DNA of 64,000 nucleotides from Cyclobacteriaceae bacterium (lineage in GTDB: Bacteria > Bacteroidota > Bacteroidia > Cytophagales > Cyclobacteriaceae), in the NCBI GenBank assembly GCA_028284125.1, contig JANQSI010000005.1:62001-126000 (forward strand), in the 5' to 3' direction. This document shows, piece after piece, positions 59,532 through 64,000 of the stretch. Position 1 is the stretch's first letter. Each line of letters opens with the position of its first letter. The notes below the pieces were generated by a model. That model was not told where the DNA came from and made no database searches. It saw only the letters and a list, made by a program, of their open reading frames with translations. The translations under genes and the position numbers were made by a program.

Positions 59532-60290
59532 ATGAACACATCCGTTAAGTATTTTTTTGAAAATATCCTTGGAAGCATCATAAGCAAACGTCCCGAAATT
59601 TCTATCATTTCCAATATGGAAATAGATACCACCTTAGACAAGAAACTTAAGAATGTGAATGTGCATAAGCCTACGAAGCTTTGCAAGCTCATGAAGGAAC
59701 ATAACAGTGATAAGGGTATAGCGAGACATAATTATACCACAGTTTATAATGCATTATTTTCAAAAATTAAGGATGAAACCAAGGAGATGTTTGAGATGGG
59801 CATTGGGACAAACAATACTTCTTTTACCCATAACATGGGAAAGAAAGGAACCCCAGGAGCTTCTTTAAGAGGGTGGAGCATCTATTTTCCAAATTCAAAT
59901 GTTTATGGTGCCGATATTGATAAGGGGGCTCTTTTCGAGGAAGATCGAATCAAAACCTATTACTGTGATCAACTAGATGGAGATGTAATAAGGAACATGT
60001 GGCAAGAAATTGGTGATTCAAAAGAGTTTGATGTGATCCTTGACGATGGTCTTCATACGTTTGAATCAAATGTTTCTCTTTTTGAAAACTCTATCCATAA
60101 AATAGCGAAATCGGGCTATTACATCGTAGAAGATGTCAAACTCGATGATATTCCGAAATGGAATGAAAGAATTAAGGAAAAATATTTAAAGGAATTTCCC
60201 GATCTGGTTTTTGTAACAATTAAAGTGCCTAACAGACCTTTAAGAAACATTGCTGACAACAACCTCATTGTTATCTATTATGGGAAATGA
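59532..60290 (+). CDS. Class I SAM-dependent methyltransferase, sugar-locus type
   Basis: A 252-residue protein. FEMGIGTNNTSFTHNMG is the glycine-rich SAM loop (about residues 95-110), YGADIDKGALFEE the acidic strand-2 end, and FDVILDDGLHTFESNVSLFE the motif shared with rhamnosyl O-methyltransferases and CmcI-like enzymes, where DDGxH binds metal. In a polysaccharide locus it probably methylates a sugar hydroxyl. It has its own promoter and is convergent with the PLOD-like gene (3-bp gap). Confidence 0.8.
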   Translation: MNTSVKYFFENILGSIISKRPEISIISNMEIDTTLDKKLKNVNVHKPTKLCKLMKEHNSDKGIARHNYTTVYNALFSKIKDETKEMFEMGIGTNNTSFTHNMGKKGTPGASLRGWSIYFPNSNVYGADIDKGALFEEDRIKTYYCDQLDGDVIRNMWQEIGDSKEFDVILDDGLHTFESNVSLFENSIHKIAKSGYYIVEDVKLDDIPKWNERIKEKYLKEFPDLVFVTIKVPNRPLRNIADNNLIVIYYGK

Positions 60291-60293
60291 TTT

Positions 60294-61154
60294 TTAGAGT
60301 GGTAAGCTTAAAAAAATCGCTGCAGAAACAATAGCAAGGCCCACAATAACCACGAAAGACTGAACAAGCAGATGAAATAGGTAATTGTCTTCTATGGTCT
60401 TTGCCGTCAATACGTTCCAGAACCTCGACTTTTTGTACTTCTTGATTTCCTCTTCATTGAACGATTCTTCTGGGATGTAAGGGAGTTTTCCAATCACTTT
60501 GTACAACCCAAAGAAATTCTTCCCGGCGGCATGCAATATTGCAGGATAGCTTTTCGTAATCGAATTTTTGACTTTACCGTCCTTTTCAATTACGTAATCT
60601 CTTTCCTCCATTCCCGTTCTTCCTGCCATGCAACTGAAAATTCTATTTTCATAGTCTAGCTTAATGCTGTCTCTATTTGTAGTCAGATGGCGGTTTAGCA
60701 TGTCCTGGTCACATTCGCCATCCTTTTCTACTAATTTCAGAATCTCGTTAACATAGCCAGCCCTCCCAATCCAACCTCCGGCATTGAGGAAACGATAAGG
60801 TTTTGATCCTTTAGGATAATTGAGGTAGTAAGACATTTTGGCAAAAAAAGGAGCATCACAATTGAAATTCTGTTCTGTGCCCATGACGAACGGATGATCC
60901 ATTTTCAGGTATTCTTCCTCTACGTATTTTAAATCCGAAAGAAAAACACTGTCATAACCATCGGTATAAAGAATGATTTCATCCTTATCAAGATCGCGAA
61001 GATATTCGAGTAAAATCCTCGTTTTGTCGTTATGGGTCACGTAGTTCATGCCCTTCCCCAATAATTCCACTTCTATTCCGAACTCCCTTGCCGAAGAAAG
61101 CAACCTTTCCAGATGGTGATTGCCATGGGTCGCTATGGTTATGACTTTAATCAA
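60294..61154 (-). CDS. PLOD-like (procollagen-type) glycosyltransferase with a C-terminal membrane helix
   Basis: A 286-residue protein: VITIATHGNHHLERLLSSAR, ILLEYLRDLDKDEIILYTDG with the metal-binding Asp pair in YTDGYDSVF, FLNAGGWIGRAGYVNEILKL and a C-terminal hydrophobic segment (about 260-283). The pattern matches the glycosyltransferase domain of collagen lysyl hydroxylases and similar bacterial enzymes. Bacterial members add galactose or glucose to unknown acceptors. The C-terminal anchor points to the membrane. It is on the minus strand between two plus-strand genes. Confidence 0.78.
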   Translation of the reverse strand: MIKVITIATHGNHHLERLLSSAREFGIEVELLGKGMNYVTHNDKTRILLEYLRDLDKDEIILYTDGYDSVFLSDLKYVEEEYLKMDHPFVMGTEQNFNCDAPFFAKMSYYLNYPKGSKPYRFLNAGGWIGRAGYVNEILKLVEKDGECDQDMLNRHLTTNRDSIKLDYENRIFSCMAGRTGMEERDYVIEKDGKVKNSITKSYPAILHAAGKNFFGLYKVIGKLPYIPEESFNEEEIKKYKKSRFWNVLTAKTIEDNYLFHLLVQSFVVIVGLAIVSAAIFLSLPL

Positions 61155-61302
61155 GTAATTAAGACTTTAATGCGGTAATAGACGGCAAAATTAATCATGA
61201 GTTTCTTTTAGGCTAATAATTTGGACGCTCCAATGCCTGTTTCTGTCTATAATCCGGTTACTTTGCGCCTCTTTAACATTCATTTTGACAACATAATTCA
61301 CG

Positions 61303-62079
61303 GTGAAGAAACATTTTCTTACGTTCGCCACCAATTTTAAGAACGAAAATGCCTACTTGAAGGAATGGCTCGACTACCACCTGAAGGTAGGAGTCGATCA
61401 TTTCTATTTGTATGATCAGGATGGTGGGGAGGAAGCTCGTGAGATTCTAAGACCTTACGAAGAGAAAGGTCAAGTGACTCGCCATTTATGGACTCGTTGG
61501 GATGGCACCAAATACGATGGGGCGACAAAATGGTATCAGAGGAATAAAAATCACATGGGGTTTGCTCATGCAGCAAAAACTTATCGCAAGGAGTTCCAAT
61601 GGCTGATGAAGATTGATGTTGATGAATTTCTTTACCCGCTTAATGATGAAACGGATTTGACGATTTGGTTGAAGGAGGTAAACATTAAAAAATATAAAGG
61701 AGTCAAGATTCCAAGAATCAATTTTGGAAATAATGGACATGTCTCAAAACCTACAGACCCACTTCTAAAGGCTTATACCAAAAGGGAGGAAAACTACTCC
61801 GATCACAAAGACCTGGGAAATGGAGATTTTCTTTCTAGCAACAGGTTTGCCTATAGTGCACACTGGTGGCATTATAAATGGTACAAGTTTGGCAAAATGT
61901 TAACCGATCAATCAGAAATAGGCTGGAGGATCAATCACTATTATACCAAATCTGAAGAAGAATACTTGAGCAGACAAAATGTATCCGGTGGTCGTCCAGT
62001 GGGGCTGGATGGATTCAAGGAAAAGAACAACGGTTGTAACGAAGTTCTTGATGAAGGCATGCTCAAATTCCTCGACTAA
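61303..62079 (+). CDS. GT92-like (Glyco_tranf_2_4) glycosyltransferase (second copy)
   Basis: A 258-residue enzyme starting with GTG at 61303 (MKKHFLTFATNFKNENAYLK). It shares with the 48475 gene the start pattern (FKNE..), HFYLYDQDGGEEAREIL, and the DxD segment LMKIDVDEFLYPLND, as well as FGNNGHVSKP. The fold is Glyco_tranf_2_4. It is convergent with the methyltransferase gene at 62083 (3-bp gap). Confidence 0.85.
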   Translation: MKKHFLTFATNFKNENAYLKEWLDYHLKVGVDHFYLYDQDGGEEAREILRPYEEKGQVTRHLWTRWDGTKYDGATKWYQRNKNHMGFAHAAKTYRKEFQWLMKIDVDEFLYPLNDETDLTIWLKEVNIKKYKGVKIPRINFGNNGHVSKPTDPLLKAYTKREENYSDHKDLGNGDFLSSNRFAYSAHWWHYKWYKFGKMLTDQSEIGWRINHYYTKSEEEYLSRQNVSGGRPVGLDGFKEKNNGCNEVLDEGMLKFLD

Positions 62080-62082
62080 TTC

Positions 62083-62670
62083 TCACAGAACTTCCAACAC
62101 ATAGATTTTTCGTTCCACTGGATAAACTGGATACTCACATCTTGAGATTGTAATTGTCTCTAGAAGTTTTAGGTTGTTTTGACAAAACAAAAGTTGCCAA
62201 CCTTCATCAGTATTGAATCCATTTTTGCTTCTAGACCAGGGGGAAGTGCCAAGATGGATATTCCCAAGCACTCTATCTAAGCAACAGACCATGACATCTT
62301 CACCTATTATGATTCTTTTTTTCGTGACTCGAACACATTCTTTTAGTAGTTCTTTCACATTGTCTGTATGATGAAGGACGAACATTAGAATAGAGGTATC
62401 AAACATTTTGTTTCCAAATGGAATGAATTTCCCATCAAAGAGGGTAGTCCGTAATTCTTTAAACTCTGACTTATCTACAACATCAATCGATCGTACCCTG
62501 TGACCCATTTTCTTCAAGAATTTGGAAAACCGCCCCGTGCCTGATCCTATATCAAGACAGTACTTACCATAATACTTTTTGATTTTGGAATATTTGTAAG
62601 GAAGGAAGAAATCAGTTTTTTGTTTGCGAAGCTTGTTGAGCAAGATTCTAAGAATTCGGATTAGTGCCAT
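62083..62670 (-). CDS. Class I SAM-dependent methyltransferase
   Basis: A 195-residue protein: motif I CLDIGSGTGRFSKFLKKMGH, acidic residue in RSIDVVDK, and TSILMFVLHHTDNVKELLKE as motif IV with RIIIGEDVM. Methyltransf_11/25 type. The C-terminal acceptor part is short. It probably acts on a lipid or sugar of the locus, but nothing pins this down. It is 128 bp from the next GT2 gene on the same strand. Confidence 0.85.
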   Translation of the reverse strand: MALIRILRILLNKLRKQKTDFFLPYKYSKIKKYYGKYCLDIGSGTGRFSKFLKKMGHRVRSIDVVDKSEFKELRTTLFDGKFIPFGNKMFDTSILMFVLHHTDNVKELLKECVRVTKKRIIIGEDVMVCCLDRVLGNIHLGTSPWSRSKNGFNTDEGWQLLFCQNNLKLLETITISRCEYPVYPVERKIYVLEVL

Positions 62671-62798
62671 TATTTAAAGGAGTTTGGTGAACAAATTTTA
62701 TTACTCCAAACTGAGGCTTAATCCGTGATAGGGGTTGGTATTGGTTAGTAAGTCAAAAATTAACAGACCCCCACTTTTGCCAAAAAAAGATTATGTCC

Positions 62799-63731
62799 CT
62801 AATTCCCGTGCACATTGCGATACTCTTCAAACTTATAACCTACCAGACCCGCAAAAGAGCCAGCTCCTTTCCAAAAAAATCGTAACGTGTGAACAATGCC
62901 AGCCTTTCCTCTGAAAATATTGATGGGGAATGAAAAAATGCCTAGCAAAAAGTGAGCGATCCCATAAATACTTTCTGAAAAAAGAACTGAAGAGTAGCTA
63001 TTCGAGATTCGTTTTCTTACTGTTCTGCAATTCGTGTGTCGAAAAGCTCTATTAAGTTGCCATTTCACTGTCATTCGGCTCTTTGGAATGTTCTCACTCA
63101 CAAGATCTTCGTTCAACCACACGATCTTAGCACCCTTTTGAGTGGCCGTTGAAAAGAAATGTGTGTCAGATGAACCAACCAAGTTCAACGCCCGATGAAA
63201 TCTCAATCCAAAATCTTCGCATAGTTTGAGCAGATCAAATAATACGTTACTTGTGCTTGCGGCTTTTCTAATAGTGCCTGTTGGAATACTTGGTCGCTCA
63301 AAAAACTTTCCGTGTTTAATCCATTTTGGCGTGTTTTTCGGGAGGGTTCTAGCTACTCTTCCAACGACCACATCGGCATTGTACTTTTCTTTCGTGGATA
63401 GCATTTTTTCCAACCAATCATTAGTCACCTCTTCATCGTCATCAAGAAAGGCAAGAAAGTCAGCTTTATGATCTAATGCGTATTGAACAATTTCATTTCG
63501 CATATGAACAATGCCTCGTTCTTTAGCGAGAATGTAAATGAGATCTAGGTTTTTAAATTTATCGGCAAACTCTTCTACTGTAGATTCAGCACTTTTGTCC
63601 GGGTCATTATCGGCCACAACTAAACTTGCCTGAATTCCTTCGGGAATATCAAGTTTCGATAGTGAATCAAGCGCATCAGCTAGCATATTGGGACGCCGAT
63701 AAGTTCCCAATCCAATGATTAGCTTTTTCAT
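62799..63731 (-). CDS. GT2-family glycosyltransferase
   Basis: A 310-residue GT-A enzyme: IIGLGTYRRPNMLADALDSL, VVADNDPDKSAESTVEEFAD, RGIVHMRNEIVQYALDHKAD, FLAFLDDDEEVTNDWLEKML and LNLVGSSDTHFFSTATQKGA. Its tail EEYRNVHGN matches that of the 44932 gene. The start at 63731 lies 56 bp inside the end of the GT4 gene, so they are coupled. Confidence 0.9.
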   Translation of the reverse strand: MKKLIIGLGTYRRPNMLADALDSLSKLDIPEGIQASLVVADNDPDKSAESTVEEFADKFKNLDLIYILAKERGIVHMRNEIVQYALDHKADFLAFLDDDEEVTNDWLEKMLSTKEKYNADVVVGRVARTLPKNTPKWIKHGKFFERPSIPTGTIRKAASTSNVLFDLLKLCEDFGLRFHRALNLVGSSDTHFFSTATQKGAKIVWLNEDLVSENIPKSRMTVKWQLNRAFRHTNCRTVRKRISNSYSSVLFSESIYGIAHFLLGIFSFPINIFRGKAGIVHTLRFFWKGAGSFAGLVGYKFEEYRNVHGN

Positions 63732-64000
63732 TTTCTTCTATGGCTGTTGTGTAAATCTCACGCAACTTGAGATTTTGGCTGGCTAGGCTAAAATCTTTGT
63801 CTACAGTCTCTCGTGCTGCTTCATTGATCTTAAGATCCTTAAGCTGTGTTAGTCTCCTAAAGGCAACTACATATTCCTCAATATTTCTTTCATCAATCAA
63901 GAAGCCATTCTTTTCACTTTCGATTAGTTCAGGAATTCCCGAATGATATGTCGAAACAACGGGTAAACCGGTGGCCATTCCTTCGGTAATTACGACAGGA
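63676..64000 (-). CDS. GT4-family glycosyltransferase, C-terminal part (runs past the window edge)
   Basis: The frame is open through base 64000 and ends at 63676. Visible: PVVITEGMATGLPVVSTYHS with GIPELI, the E-x7-E region of the GT-B donor domain, then GFLIDERNIEEYVVAFRRL. At least 108 residues are seen; the N-terminal domain lies outside the window. An ATG at 63978 is internal and not the start. Confidence 0.88.
   Translation of the reverse strand, partial: PVVITEGMATGLPVVSTYHSGIPELIESEKNGFLIDERNIEEYVVAFRRLTQLKDLKINEAARETVDKDFSLASQNLKLREIYTTAIEENEKANHWIGNLSASQYAS

Overview
The window reads as chromosomal DNA of a free-living member of the Bacteroidetes, most likely a Cytophagales-type marine or soil bacterium. 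The evidence is a TonB-dependent receptor, an ECF sigma factor paired with an anti-sigma/TonB-like protein, CarboxypepD_reg-VWA and Wzi-family proteins, several stand-alone FtsX/MacB permeases, and promoters of the Bacteroidetes TAnnTTTG type. The genus assignment is an inference; no rRNA is present. The sequence is AT-leaning and densely coding.

Layout. 0-9 kb: the end of a sensor kinase and its LytTR regulator, a sigma/anti-sigma pair divergent from a VWA surface protein, an aldo/keto reductase, and a PadR-controlled ABC permease. 9-14.5 kb: an agmatinase-family gene, then a TonB receptor behind a TPP riboswitch, then a repeat-rich intergenic island carrying a GIY-YIG nuclease gene and the remnant of a second copy, then a NadR-type kinase and a PnuC-family transporter. 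The riboswitch makes the receptor a thiamin(-precursor) transporter; the PnuC and kinase genes may be its inner-membrane and trapping partners. 14.5-41 kb: mostly housekeeping and metabolism (guaB, psd, gdhA, cdsA, dusB, a formylglutamate amidohydrolase with hutF, S41 protease, ruvX, def, omega-amidase) with transporters and two more FtsX permeases.

41-64 kb: a cell-surface glycan region. It holds nine glycosyltransferase genes of the GT2, GT4 and GT92-like types plus one PLOD-like glycosyltransferase gene, two PvdE-like ABC exporters, two Wzi-family outer-membrane proteins, two sugar-locus methyltransferases and a pair of paralogous small exported or lipoproteins. It is split into two similarly stocked halves around a housekeeping block (tRNA-Ser, ybgC-like thioesterase, mltG, phosphopantetheinyl transferase). 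No wzx, wzy, priming transferase or nucleotide-sugar genes lie in the window; the cluster runs past the right edge. A 477-residue protein of no obvious family sits in the left half and carries a degenerate Fic-like motif.

The most unusual signal is a set of 14 short palindromes scattered through intergenic DNA (12.2-13.3, 19.5, 26.0 and 35.8 kb). Although they fall into at least five sequence families, nearly all share one plan: GTC, a 5-bp stem arm starting with A, a 9-12 nt loop, the complementary arm ending in T, then CTT. The stem arms covary between families. The GIY-YIG gene is bracketed by inverted copies of one family, and a truncated GIY-YIG remnant nearby has the same element at the same place. 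This resembles REP/RAYT biology with a GIY-YIG enzyme in place of the transposase; that link is my inference.
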